Assembly (NCBI GenBank): GCA_026413225.1
Contig: CM048552.1
Coordinates: 200,893,553 to 200,957,552, forward strand
Source: Otis tarda
Taxonomy: Eukaryota > Chordata > Aves > Otidiformes > Otididae
Direction: 5' to 3'
Length of the DNA stretch: 64,000 nucleotides
The notes beneath the pieces were generated by a model that was given only the letters and a program-made list of their open reading frames with translations, searched no databases and was not told the origin of the DNA. A program made the translations under genes and the position numbers. The stretch's first letter is position 1; each line of letters starts with the position of its first letter. This document shows, piece by piece, positions 36,867-49,003 of this stretch.

Positions 36867-38684
36867 CCCAAATACAGCAGCGTGAGACATCAGGTCATGT
36901 TTAATATTTATAGGTAATTATAAAAAGTTGTTTTCTGTCACCAGGGAAGACTGCCTTAAGTCAATTGATCTAAAGTATCATTTTAACCAGAGTTTACCTC
37001 TTTAGCATAAATATAGTCATTTGCCATCTACTGTAAACTTAATGCTATATTTGATAGTTTTTGACAAGTTAAATGTTATGCTGCCTTCATATATATTTAT
37101 TAGAGAGAGTGTATAAATTGGCGTACATTTTTAGATATTGTTTTTTCCATTTATATTTTACAGACTGAAAAATGGTGCATTCCTTGTTCACGATTCAATT
37201 GGAGAGCTGTTTCAGACAGTATTAGGCAGACAACTGCAATTGAACTGAAGACAACAAAGACAGAACTGTTGCATTTTAAAAAAATTATTTACATTTTTTT
37301 CGTGCCATACTCATCATATGTGAAAACATGGTTAGAGTATCTCATACATCTGTTCTTGAATAACAGTTATCAGAATTAACAGAATTTAATAAGCTTTGGC
37401 AAAAGTCATTCTTGGCCAAAATTTCAAGATAGTTAGATGCTCAGATATGCATATATACATACATGTAGTCATACTGGACAGCTAACTATATACAACAATG
37501 TCTAAACAAGTTTGACAATAGAACCCATGACCTTTCGATCTTTAGAATGAGAACTTCATAACTTTTCTAACTTCTTTTTATCCCCACAAGGCAGAAATAA
37601 AAGTAAACTTTGAATTTTTCAGTTATTGCTTGGTCTTTTTACTTCAAATGAATAGCTCTAAATGAATGAAGTACCTTCATTATAACAGACAGCTAGACTG
37701 AAAGAACATGCAAATAAACAAGGAACTTCCCTTCATAGTGCAAAAATTATAATGAGCTTTGGAAAAAAAATAATACTAGCACAGTGACGCTAAAAATTTG
37801 TAAAAGAGGCAGTTGACCTTTAGAAGATTAAGATATTTTCTAGTTCTTCACAAAAATAGAAGCAGGAACACTCTTGAATTCATGAAATTTTCAGATTGCT
37901 ATGATACAACATTAAAAAAAAAACCCTAAATATCACTATTCAGCTTAGTAAAAAAGTACAAGTCTTAGTATAGTATAGTTCCAACTTTCATTTTTAGAGA
38001 GCAGTATTTCTGCAAACTGTGTTAAATAAAGAGATGGCTTTGTTTTCTTATTAACCTAGGACATATCTGAAAATTTCAAGGGAAAAATTCTGGTATTGTC
38101 CTTGAAATTTGACCTTCCCTTATAAGAATAAGTTAAAAAATACATATTTTTCTCCAATCACTGAATGTAGAAACACATTTCTCAGAGTAAATACAGCTTT
38201 AAGTGATAATCTGATTTCAAAATATAGCTCAACCTAAATATTGCTTATTGTGTTGTTGGACATGTATGAGCAAGAGGGGGAAAGGACACAGATGGACAAG
38301 CCAAGCATTCACTGTGTGGTTTAATACTTAAGCAATTGTGAAGTATTTAACTCATCTGTTAGCAGGAAGGTTTTAACACAACATTCCCCTGAACTGACTG
38401 ATGACTTCAACTGCCATTGAGAAAAATGGTGTCATTCTTCCATGTTTCGTTCCTAGAGCTCTTGCAGGAAGAACCACATGTAGTACTGACATTCTTTGGT
38501 TATGTTAGCTGGATTTACTATCCACCTAAAATACAAAACTAATATAATACGTCTTATGTTAAACAAGGCCATTTATTGTTTTTATCATACAAATAAATGA
38601 TTTAGCACTTTTTCAGATCCATCAGGCAAGTTGAAGCACTTACTATGATGAGTAATGAAAAACTGAATTTCTAAGACAATTTTT

Positions 38685-38709
38685 GTTTGTTTGTTTGTTT
38701 GTTTGTTTT
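38685..38709. repeat. (GTTT)n microsatellite
   Basis: About six units of gttt, ending in a run of T. No associated element recognised. Confidence 0.9.
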
Positions 38710-39409
38710 TTCTTGAAGGCAAGGAGGGTAGCATGTTGAGATAAAACTTAGGATGCAGAAAAAAATGAACAACAACAAAACTCTATTATTTCATTACAAA
38801 AACAAGTTCATTTTTATTAATAGAATTCCAGAGAACGTTTCTCCCATAGGCCTATCAATTAGTTATTATGATGTTAATATATATTTTTATTTCATTTTGC
38901 ATATTTTATTTTCTCATGTTTGTCACCACAGATCCTCAATGTCTTCACTTTGTTACACCATTACATCTGATTTGTTATTCATATTCTTCTTCTCCACAAA
39001 TACTTATAATTTTACTCGGTTGGTGATTAGGCTGCTGCTAGTTTGATGAAGAGGAAGGTGCTCCTATGTATTTCTGTATCTGAAGACAAACTAAAAGATA
39101 TACACCTTTATTCTGACAAAAAAAAGACAATAAGAATTATGATAGTTCATGCAGAATGCCTCACAGTACCAATTTTCACTTCCCTTGTAAGATATAGTCT
39201 TTTTTATTATTCTTCATTGTGCCAGAAAAATTTAGCTATTAGCCACAGTCATCATCTCTGTTCTTCAACTCACTTTTACTTTAACCCACAGACAGACTAC
39301 TAGCTCGACCAGAAGACAACTCTGAGAGAACATATGGTCTAGTGTTGCAATAGCCTTTCTCTGAGTGTTACATTGAACTGTATGACCTCTAACAGTTCCT
39401 TACAACTAT

Positions 39410-39903
39410 ATTGAAAGACGTGGACCTGCTGGAGTGAGTCCAGAGAAAAGCCATGAAGATGATCAGAGGAATGGAATACTTTTCCTATGCAGAAAGGCTG
39501 AGAAAGTTAGGGTTGTTCAGCCTGGAGAATAGAAGGCTCTGGGGAGACCTGATTGCAGCCTTCCAATAGTTAAAGGGCCTTATAAGAAAGAGAAGGACAG
39601 GCTTTTTAACCAGGCTAATAGCATTAGGACAAGGGGTAATGATTTTAAACTAAAAGAGAGTAGATTCAGACTAAATATAAGGAAAAAAAAAATTATGATG
39701 GAGTGGTGGAACACTGGAACAGGTTGCCTGGAGAGGTGGTGGATGCCCCATCCCTGGAAACATTCAAGGCCAGGCTGGATGAGGCTCTGAGCAACCTGAT
39801 CTGGTTGAAGATGTTCCTGCTCCTTGCAGGGGAGTTGGGCTAGATGACATTTAAAGGTCCCTTCCAACCCAAATCATTCTATGATTCTATATTTCTATGA
39901 TTA
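39410..39903 (+). mobile_element. CR1 LINE 3' fragment, the longest in the window
   Basis: Forward-strand CR1 of about 490 bp. It reaches upstream into the ttgaaagacgtggacctgctgg and gatgatcagagg segments of ORF2. It then runs through the aaaggctgagaaagtt and ttcagcctggagaatagaaggc blocks, the ggacaaggggtaatgatttta block and the HWNRLPREVV-coding block to the octamer tail, which degenerates into a tatata tract. An A-run of nine after aggaaa and other small changes interrupt the frame. No reverse transcriptase catalytic region is included. Confidence 0.95.
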
Positions 39904-41608
39904 TATATATTATATATGTGAGGAGACTAAGTATGATCGAGAGATGTGCTGAAGGACTCTATGCTGGATCATTACTGAGTGGAACATAATGGAGCTATTT
40001 ATTTAGCTAGCTAAAAGTGATAGAAATTTATTTGCAAATGCTACTTCAAGGGACATTAAGAAGAAAATCAAGACTGTTCCTTAACTACAGACTGTTTGGG
40101 CAACAGTAGGACCCTGTCCCCTGCCAATGACTACAGCCTATTTAAAACGCACTCTGTTTTTTCAGGTTCGTCTCCTACAACATATAAACTGATATGTCCT
40201 TGATAATCGTAACAGAAGACCACATGTAATGGACAGGTGCAAAAAAAAGATCAGCGTTGACAGTGCAGGTAGTGTAATTATGCTGATAATTCAAAACTGA
40301 AAACTGAGAAACAGAGGTTACTGCTCAAATGCAGAAAGTGGTATGTATGTGTACATAGGCTGAGAAAACATAATATTTTTATCTTTATAATTTTCTCTCA
40401 ATTCTTTTGTAGCAAAGCATTATCGAGTCCTAAACAGAAGCAGTAACGTACAAGTCAAGCGTGTGTAGCTCTGCAGATCGTCAAATAAAAGAGATACTAA
40501 ATATTCATTCAAATTTATCCCACCAACACAAGACATATTGACATAAAAACTTTAAAACAGTATCAGAGACAAATCGCTTTACCTCCTGTGCTTGTTGTAA
40601 GCTTATCCATGGGTGATTTTATTGTACTATAAATCTCAACTTTTGAAAACTTTCAAGAATATGCTCCATCCTATCTCATTAAATGCAATGGAGATATTAA
40701 AAAAAATTCTGAAATCACATAGTATCATGAATGTCCTTTTCATTCATGTCCCCTCCCCTCCAAAGGATAGTCAAGCAATTATTCCTAAAGTGATCAACCA
40801 GCCAGTCTCAAACAGAATTTTTACAGGAGCAGTTAACATTTATCATGATAAGCAACTTTGCTCAGTGAAGTTTCTCATGTTGTGTAAAAGTGTTGGTCCT
40901 GGATACTTGATGGTCTCTTAAAACAATTCATAAAAACTTAAGGACAATTACACTCTGAAAGTTCCCACAGGTCTCATAGAAACAAGAGAACTGGAACAAT
41001 ACATTTCCATTAAAATGTAATTTCCTAACACCCTTTCAAGCAATAGCGCTGCGTTTACATACAGACACTTTCTAGAGGGCTCCTGAGACCTCAGAAGAAT
41101 GTCGTCTCTACTGACATTTTTATAAGCGTGTATTTGAAACTAAATCCACCCTCAAACCCACCATTTCAGAATCTTGAGGTTGCAAGGTGGGCTCTGGATG
41201 CCAAATTAATTGCTTAGTGTATCTCAATGGGCAGTCCAGTTATAACTGCATGTCGTGGGCTAGGCGCCCCTGAGTGGGGACTCATTTTGGCCTCAGCAGC
41301 ATCAGACCAGCAATATTTCCTCAAGTTAAGGCAATTATTTTAGATATCCAATGACTCTAGCAGAGCTTTTAGTGCTTTTTGGTTTTCATACTAATAGGTA
41401 CAAATACTAAGCAGATTGTAGTCCTTAATCAGTATTTCAGAACTACAAATTCTATTAGACTAGAGAGCCAAAGTCATGCTAATACAAAAAGCATAAAATG
41501 AATATGAAGCTTGCTAAAGAGGATGTGGAAATGCTAATACACTTAGACTTCTTATAAAAGGCTGCCAAAGTGAAGATGAACTGCCAAAACGATGTCCTAG
41601 CACCTCCT

Positions 41609-41631
41609 CAAAAAAGAAAAAAAAAAAAAAA
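41609..41631. repeat. A-rich homopolymer run
   Basis: Six A, one G and then about sixteen A. No poly(A)-tailed retrocopy is recognisable upstream. Confidence 0.85.
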
Positions 41632-42230
41632 GGATGCCAAGAGAAGAAGAATCAAAGGAAATGGCCAGATGTGGTAAAGGATTGAATCTGTGCTTCCACG
41701 TCTAGAACAAAAGATAAAATAAGATTAAGTAGGCTATAGAACCACTGAAGATAAAATTTGGGTTAAAGGTTAAATTTAGTTTGTCAAGAGGCAGATGATT
41801 AGTACATTCACTCAACACATTTGTAATAATGAAGTTTTCTGTCAGTGACTAGATCATAAAAATTCCCATCTGCAGTTGTAATGAGATGCTCACTTTCTTA
41901 CAGCTTAACAGCTGACGCTTGGACAAGATTAAAGCTTCATAAGCAGACCACCCCTAAGTGTTTCTTAACATTTAAATTCTAAATTAATAACTTTATTTAA
42001 ACTCTGTATATTTACACAATTTCAAGGTTTAAAGGTATTTTTCATGAAGTCTTTGTATTACTTATTTGACTTATTTAATGTTTCCATAATTACTACTTTC
42101 AGAAAAAAATCCTTGACTTTCAGAAAACCCTCACACAGACTTCCTAACCAATATTTGAGCCCTGTAGCTGAGAAAAAATGTATTTGCCATTACTGGTAAG
42201 AGGCCACAGACTTTGTATTAACCCAACAAT

Positions 42231-42288
42231 GCAGGTTGTCCAGGCTTGTCCGCAGTTGTCCAGGCTTGTCCGCAGTTGTCCTGGCTTG
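42231..42288. repeat. 20-bp minisatellite, about 2.9 copies
   Basis: The unit gcagttgtccaggcttgtcc appears as a 21-bp variant (extra g), an exact 20-bp copy and a 17-bp last copy with one change (tcctggcttg). It is a short local tandem array, visible directly. Confidence 0.88.
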
Positions 42289-43321
42289 AGTGGATTTTAG
42301 CATGTCACAGCTGTGACAGCAAATGTCTAGAGGTCAGACAGCTGTATCCTAACTTGTTTTACATTTAATTTAGATGCGTGCAATGCCTACTGCTAACTAA
42401 TAGGTAATGATAACAAGTAGTTATTCTGTGTAGCGTGAACTGCCTATGATCCTGGAACAAAAAAAATGTAGGGTAGTATAGCAACAGACAGATAGCAAAA
42501 ACCCCAGGACTGTAAACGCAAATGGCAGCAGTCAATTACCGGACACTGTGTGAGTGCAACCATATGCGTCTGGTAAAATATTTTTTGAGGATAATAAAAG
42601 AGAATAGAAAAGCAAGCAAAATATAAAATTGGGAATCACTGGAGATAAAGGACGCAAGCATATTGTTTTAGATAGTGTATAAAAATAATCCAAGCAGATC
42701 CCAGGTTGTGGAATGCCAGTGTCACACTCCTCCCTGCAAAGAACTTAGGACGCTGATGACTTCTTGAAGACCATCCTCTTGAGGGGCCTGTGGCAAGAGT
42801 GGGGAAGAGGATGGGTGAGCAGAACAGCAGGGAAAAGGGGTAGGTACCAGAAAGTATGCATACATCACCTCTAACTGTATTATTAATGGTGTTAGCAGTG
42901 TTGTAACTGAACCAAGAATAACTTTATTTAGACTGCTCAGATTTTAATTAGATTTATGATGGATTCTTGGCTCCACCCAGGAAGCTTAGTCCTTATCAAG
43001 ATTTTCAGTGTAACAGGATTCATTTTGGACAATTTACATTTCCTCTGTAACTCAGATTTCATCCTTTCCTCTCTTCCACCCCCTTTCCCTTCAAAATGTA
43101 CAAAACTGAAGTAGGAAGAAAAACAGACACTTTGAGGATATTCCCTTAGTTCCTGTAGGTATTTTTTAATGTTTTCAAGTTATGCAATATTGAAAAATGT
43201 TGTGAATACAGTAACAAAGTTTTCAATGTTTGTTAAAAAAAATAACCCACAATTCCCCACGAACTGAAGCCTTCAAATTCTTGTAGCATTTTGGGGGAAA
43301 ATAAGTGACAAAATAGAACTT

Positions 43322-43631
43322 GACAGGGAGACACTGTTCAGTAGGGCCTGTTGTGACAGGACGAGGGGTAATGATTTTAAAATAGAGGGTGGTAGATTTA
43401 GATTGGATATTAGGAAAAATTTTTTACACTAAGGCTTGTAGAGCACTGGAACAGGTTGCCCAGAGAGGTGGTGGATGCCCCATCCCTGGAAACGTTCAAG
43501 GCCAGGCTGGATGAGGCTCTGAGCAACCTGATCTAGTCGGGGATGTCCCTGCTCCTTGCAGGGGAGTTGGACTAGATGACCTTTGAAGGTCCCTTCCAAC
43601 TCTAACCATTCTATGATTCTATGATTCTCTG
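43322..43631 (+). mobile_element. CR1 LINE 3' fragment, young
   Basis: Forward-strand CR1 starting at gacagggagacac and cagtagggcctgttgtgac, a segment shared with the copy at 46899-47247. It then continues through ggacgaggggtaatgattt, the HWNRLPREVV-coding block and three near-perfect attctatg octamers. Two copies sharing the cctgttgtgacagg variant indicate one subfamily. 5'-truncated; no enzyme domain. Confidence 0.95.
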
Positions 43632-45065
43632 ACTGTTCCCCAAGCAGTTCCATAGTGTGTCGCATGACAAAAAGAAGTTACCAAAATTGTAACTGAACCA
43701 GTTAATCATTTTATAAAAGCTAGTGTGATATGACTCTGTTTACCAACAAGCAAGTACTTTGCTTTCATGAGGAAGGCTATTCACTCACTGAAATACCTGA
43801 CATATTGTTCCACTGAAGTCTGTGAAGTGAGAAGAAGGAATTCAGTAGAATATCTCCACTTGTCCCATGGCGAATACGCTGACACAGAGACAGTCTCGCC
43901 ATGCCAAGAGAAAGCAACAGCTCTCTGCTGGTGGGCAGCCAAGAGCGAAGGGACTTCTCCCACGGCTTGATGCCAACCCGACATCTCCCACATTGTACTC
44001 CGGCTGTTAATATCAGACAGAAAGTCAGGCAGGGCAGACAGACAGGGCAGCCCTGTGTCAGAAAGTACTCATGTCACTGCGACTGCTGGCAACAGCAAAG
44101 GAAGCTGGAGCGAAGTCAGGCTGTGCAGACCTGTGCTAAGGGCCAGCCTGGGAAGCAGCTGAACCAGAAACTAGATGTTGCAAAGGGAGCTTGCAGCCAG
44201 CTCTGGACTTCTGCACAAAGCCTTACCCATTGTCCCCAGAGGCACAGTCAAGAACTGAATCTGAAGTCTCCTGGTGCAGTGTATTTCCTTGCCCGGGATA
44301 TCGGCTCTTTCAGTTTTCATAGTACTGTTTTTCCCAAAACTACAAACACAGATTTCCTTAGGAGTCATGCTCAATAGCCATTCTTTTATGTATTATACTG
44401 CATGTGCTCTAGGACAGGAAGCCACAGCACTTCCAATGCAATGACTGAAAAAAAATATAAAAAGATACATCTGCGCAATGAGGTGTAACTGTACGTCAAT
44501 GAGTGATTGTTAATGGATAAAAGCTTCACTTGACTCAAAAATTTTCACCATTCTTTGTACTTACGGAAAATAAATGTCATTTCCCGTACTTGAAATGGAT
44601 CTGTAAACACTGGGGGAGTGTTTCTAACGCCCAAGAATAGGCTTAAACACCATCTGAGTTCTCCTACTGCACTGTGGCCTCCAGACACTGCCTGTGTGCC
44701 CTACATTATGCTCACAACATACCTGCCAGGCCTGTGAGGAGGTCTCAGACACCCTCGAGTATCTCAACTGGAAAGAGATGAGTTTCCATGGATGGAAATG
44801 ACATCCTGCCCCACAGTGTGCTAACACCGTTCTCAGAGCAAAGACAGATATCTGTTACCGAGGAAAAACAATAGATAAACATCTCTCCTCTTTACTGTGA
44901 TTTCCAGGTGTACAAAATTTCTCTTTAGTGTATGTAAGGTAGTATTTAAGTTTATAATGAGAATTACAATGCTGTGTTCATCATGTTCACTACACTTCAT
45001 GATGTCTGTGTGAGAAATTATCATTATTTGGGAAAAAAAAAAGTTATTTGTAGATCGATCTATAT
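43632..45065. other. Stretch without a recognised gene
   Basis: From about 43830 to 44330 the sequence is GC-richer and open in one frame for 158 codons (43901-44377). The translation has no recognisable family and the opposite strand is also partly open. A cagacag/gggcag low-complexity patch lies near 44010-44050. I do not call a gene. Confidence 0.5.
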
Positions 45066-45636
45066 TGCATCTGGCTGAGATGGAGTTAACGTTCCCCATA
45101 GCAGCCCTCCTAGTGCTGTGCTTTGTAGCTGGGAGGTGTTAATAACACACCAATGTTTTGGCTCCTGGTGAGCACTACTCGCACAGCATCAAGGCTCCCT
45201 CTTCAACTCCCATCCCACTAAAGGCCAGTAGGATGGGGGTGGGCAAGAGATTGGGAGAGAACATATCTGGGACAGCTGACTCAAACCAACCAAAGTGATA
45301 TTCCAACCATATGATGTTGCACTCAGCAATAAAAGCTAAGAGAAAGGAGGAGGAAGGGGGGGCATTCGTTATTAAGGCATTTGTCTCCTGAAGCAACCAC
45401 TATGTGTATTGAGGCCCTGCTTCCCAGGAAACGTCTGGACATCACGTGCTGGTGGGAAGTAGGGAATAAATCTTTTTGTTTTCCTTTGTATACAGCCTTT
45501 ACTTATCTTTATTAAACTGCTTTTATCTTGACCTATGAGTTTTTCATCTTATTTTCTCCTCCTGGCCCACTGAGGAGGGGAACTGAGAGATCAGCTTGGT
45601 GGGCACCTGGCAGCCAGCCAAGGTCAACCCACCACA
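45066..45636 (+). mobile_element. Solo LTR, second family, forward copy 2
   Basis: About 571 bp, starting tgcatctggctgag and ending caacccaccaca. It shares the gagttaa 5' motif, the ataacacaccaatgttttgg segment (identical to 32263-32817 over that stretch), the gggacagctgactc segment, the catatgatg segment and the attaaactgcttttatcttgacc R/U5 segment. The TATA position reads caataaaagc. No clear target duplication is visible and no internal viral sequence adjoins it. It is diverged from the 32263 copy by many substitutions and indels, so the two inserted independently. Confidence 0.87.
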
Positions 45637-46898
45637 TCAGCTTTGCATAAAAGCTATTTCCATAAGAATACTTCAGTTATTTTCTGTTTATTTCCCTATA
45701 TAGTAATATTTTGCTGTGTGTTTGGACTTACTGAAAAAAAAAGGAAATTGAAAACTTCTTTGCCACAGAGTCAGTACAAACTGAAAACATGGCATTGATA
45801 AATGAAGACAGATTCTTCAATGGACCATGGACTATATAGGTGAGCAATCTGGGACACAGGTGGCAAAGGTGCCACGTAGCCAGATCTTGAGCAGTGGGCA
45901 GCTTGGTTTACATAGGACCTGACTTCTTGAGATATGTCTGTAACAAGCCACAGAAAAAAAACTGAACCAGCAAACATAGAAGTTTGTCAGTGGTTGCTGG
46001 CAAGGTTAGTGAGGTTGGTGGTGTCACACTCTTCGGAGGAGGATGGGAACAAGACCTTACTGTCAGCAATTATCCAGTTTGTGCTCTCAGTATTAGCACT
46101 TTCTTTGGCCTAAGACCAGTCTTAACCAAACAAGTCTAGTGGGAAGGACCACGAAACCAGTTGTCCAGAGACCAGCTTCTGCAGGAAGTCTATGTGATAT
46201 GACAGACATTACCTCACTTGCCTCTCTGTTTGCAAAGCCATGTTCTGCTAAGCGATCCTTGCTGACTCTTTGCCTCAGGCTTTATTGTTGCATCAGCCAT
46301 CCAGAAATGCAGCTGTTTGTTTGCAAGTAGAGCATGACAACATTATATGGCTAGGCTAAGGCCTTATATCATTCAAGAGGATAAATCAAAACTCTCTATT
46401 ATTTTATGCGAATAGTGTGTCAAATTGCACAACTGTCTAAGAGGCGAAAGGATTCATGCAGGCTACCTGCCCCACCAAAGTCCTGTTACTTCCCCATTGG
46501 AGATTTCCTCCCATCCCGTTACCTCACACGGTAGATCAGTGTAAAGGAAAGAAGTTGCCAAAAGATCTGTGTCAGAATAATTTCTTTGCTAATAACAGGA
46601 AGGATGAGGACTTGAGGCAGCTACAGTTGAGTCAGTCTGACCCACCCTGCTCCACCCTCCTCTTACTCAAGATGGAGTCAAGGGAAACTTCTCTGCCTTA
46701 CGGCAAACAATTTAGTGACTGCCAAAGTGACTCTGGGTTAAGAGCTCCATTTCAAGTCCATGCCTGTGAAGACCTATGGCGTACCCACTACTGCTGCAGT
46801 CAGATCACTCCTAACCCTCCCAGTGGCAGCCAGCCTTTGGGTGATTGGAATGCACCCTCCTGAGACAACTCCAGGCCTCAAGAAGCCAGAAGTGAATG
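45637..46898. other. Stretch without a recognised gene
   Basis: One 135-codon open frame (46456-46863) has no recognisable domain and no codon pattern that convinces me. No repeat or RNA gene seen. Confidence 0.5.
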
Positions 46899-47247
46899 AA
46901 TCATAGAATCATAGAATGGTTAGGGTTGGAAGACACCCTCAAGGGTCATCTAGTCCAACCCCCCTGCAAGGAGAAGGGACATCTCCATCCAGATCAGGTT
47001 GCTCAGAGCCCCATCCAACCTGGCCTTGAACATTTCCAGGGATGGGGCATCCACCACCTCTCTGGGCAACCTGTTCCGGTGTTCTACAACCCTCACTGTA
47101 AATAATTTTTTCCTAGTACTTAATCTAAATCTACTTCCCTCTATTTTGAGACCATTACTCTTAGTCCTGTCACAACAGGCCCTAGTGAAGAGTGTTTCCC
47201 CATATTTCCTACAGGCACCCTTGAGTTACTGGAAGACTGCTAAAAAC
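46899..47247 (-). mobile_element. CR1 LINE 3' fragment abutting a tRNA-like sequence
   Basis: Reverse-strand CR1 with two octamers at its tail (46901-46917) and the HWNRLPREVV-type block. It continues upstream through the cctgttgtgacagg variant and ggaaacactcttcac into the tagcagtcttccagtaac segment of ORF2. CR1 similarity fades at about 47245, only a few bases from the 3' end of the tRNA-Val-like sequence. The reverse strand therefore reads tRNA-like head, then ATAG and T5, then CR1 to its tail. The CR1 part itself is unremarkable and 5'-truncated. Confidence 0.94.
47242..47246 (-). terminator. T5 run, possible Pol III terminator
   Basis: On the reverse strand five T follow the tRNA-like sequence after four bases (ATAG). 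A T4 or longer run is the standard Pol III stop. It overlaps the edge of the CR1 fragment, so it might belong to that element. Confidence 0.5.
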
Positions 47248-47250
47248 TAT

Positions 47251-47322
47251 GTTTTTGTCAGGTTTTGAACCAGGGACCTTTTACCTGTTAGGCAAATGTG
47301 ATAGCCACTACACTACAAAAAC
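47251..47322 (-). tRNA. tRNA-Val(AAC)-like sequence, partly decayed
   Basis: A 72-nt cloverleaf on the reverse strand. The acceptor stem is perfect (GTTTTTG with CAAAAAC). The D-arm, including the A-box TAGTGTAGTGG at 47305-47315, has the typical vertebrate tRNA-Val form. The anticodon stem pairs fully with one G-T wobble and the loop CTAACAG gives anticodon AAC at 47287-47289. The T-loop with B-box GGTTCAAAACC (47261-47271) is intact, but the T-stem has two mismatches (49-65 and 51-63). A T5 run that could end Pol III transcription lies four bases downstream. Against full function are the weakened T-stem and the U-rich acceptor stem. It is either a diverged gene, a pseudogene or the head of a tRNA-derived retroelement. 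Confidence 0.75.
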
Positions 47323-47911
47323 TCCTGCTAAGATACACTATAATGAATATAATATAATGAATATAACGAAGTAGAAAGTGAGCAAAATCTTTATTAGAAG
47401 TGAGAGTATAGAGAAACTCTATTCTGAGCAGTAAATACATGGAGGAGCAGAGATCAGCCAGTGAGCAACAGAACAGCTATTGCAAGGGTAGGAGGCTGTG
47501 TAGAAAAACATCTGGAAATTTTGAAGGCAGTGGCACAGAGGAGAAGATGGGCAAACATGCAGGAAGGGACGAATGAAGTGGGAGAAGAGGGGGGAAAAAA
47601 AGCTGTTCAGGGATGGATATTGAACTACTTTAAGGTGACACCAAAGCTGCCCACCCAAAGGTTTTCTCGTCAAAGTTCCTCTATTATTTTATGTTTTTGA
47701 AGCTAACACTCCATACTGGTATCACTCAGTCAGACACCTTAAACAGAGAAGCCAGTGTCTGATGAACAATGTGGTTATTTGCTTTCCATAGTGAAAGATT
47801 TTATCTGAAAAAATGAAGTACCTGAGTCATTTTCTCTCCAAGTGTACCTGCACAGGACTGTAGAAGTGTAGGATTGCCTTCTGTCTTCCAGAAAATATTT
47901 TGTTTGGTATA
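47323..47911. other. Stretch without a recognised gene
   Basis: Immediately upstream of the tRNA-like sequence is a short AT-rich repetition (ataatgaatata twice, near 47339-47365). The rest has no recognisable content. Confidence 0.5.
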
Positions 47912-47982
47912 CTAGAAGGGGGTTGGACCAGATGACCTTTAAAGGTCCCTTCCAACCCTAATCATTCTATGCTTCTGTGATC
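47912..47982 (+). mobile_element. CR1 LINE 3' tail, very short
   Basis: About 65 bp of forward-strand CR1: gggggttggaccagatgacc, then ttaaaggtcccttccaaccc and two diverged octamers. It is an extreme 5' truncation. Confidence 0.9.
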
Positions 47983-49003
47983 CAAAGACTTCGTCTATAA
48001 CAGAACAAAACCTTCAATAAAACATCGTTCAACCAAAATCCACAGTATTTAACTCAGATAACAGTTTTAGAAATCATCATCCTTATGTCTGAAGCAAAAA
48101 AAAAAGACAGGAACATTGTTTAAAACACAGGGCTGTAATTTCCCAAAAAGAATTGTATAGGAGAGCTTTTATTCTGTAAAGCAAAATGACTTGTGGTTGG
48201 GAAAGCTAGCTCATAGCGACTAACAGAGAAAATTGGGGACAGTTTATATATAATTAATGTCTAATTAATTTCAAAAGAATAATATATGAAACATGAAATG
48301 CATACACAAATCCCATCCTTTCCATTTACCCCTCATTTTTATTTTTTTTAGGACAAGATTTGTCTCTGTATACATTACTCCTAACTAATTTTTGCACCTG
48401 CTGTAATATAATCAATCATTACACAGTCCAATATGTAGAAAGGTGGCAAGAAGACAAGGGAAAAAAATGTCTGGGACTGAGTTAGGATTGGAGATTGGGG
48501 TTGGTGGGCAATTCATCTCACCTAATATTCAATACGTGCAATGGAGATGTCTCCATCTGAGCCCTTCACTCAGTGCTGCAGGCAAAAGAAAGGAAAAGAC
48601 ACCCCAAGAAGGGTTCACCTCATTCTAATCAAAGTATTTCATGTAGGCAAATCTGAAAAAATGGTTAATCTGACCTAATTCTCTCCATTGATTATAAAAG
48701 AAGTCACCCCTGCAGGTGACTTCAGATTCAGAGGACTGCATTTTAGACCCCTAAAGGAGATCTCAGCCGCAGTAACAGTCCCCACACAGCTTTATGGCTA
48801 AATTTTGGTTAAAATTCTTGTTAGTCTTCACTGTCTTTTCTCAATATGCTGACATCCCACATTAAAAATCTAGTGGCATTCTCATCTGATTGTTCACATG
48901 TATTCACACTCTTTCTTATGCAGATCATTGTTGTCAAACAACCTTAATTAGCATGCAGGAAACCAAAGGTTTGATGAGTTGCTTTTAGATCAGCTTGTTC
49001 TCA

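Larger units (their letters stand above)
35171..39409. other. Long AT-rich stretch without a recognised gene
   Basis: No exon, RNA gene or repeat family recognised in 4.2 kb. A T15 run lies at 36852-36866 and a (GTTT)n tract at 38685-38709. Composition is strongly AT-rich from about 36800 onward. Confidence 0.5.
39904..43321. other. Stretch without a recognised gene
   Basis: No exon or RNA gene recognised. It contains an A-rich run at 41609-41631 and a 20-bp minisatellite at 42231-42288. A short CG-bearing patch near 41253-41275 (gtcgtgggctaggcgcccc) recalls an LTR edge but is too short to assign. Confidence 0.5.

Noticed and set aside
41253-41285. Fragment of another LTR (gtcgtgggctaggcgcccc)
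   Set aside because: The similarity is too short and the flanks do not continue an LTR.
42231-42288. CRISPR-like repeat array
   Set aside because: The units are directly adjacent without spacers and the genome is avian; it is a minisatellite.
43901-44377. 158-codon open frame as a gene
   Set aside because: No recognisable domain, no splice or promoter context, and the opposite strand is also open in part. GC-rich sequence explains its length.
46456-46863. 135-codon open frame as a gene
   Set aside because: The translation shows no protein family and has low-complexity, unpatterned composition. Ends shortly before a CR1 fragment.
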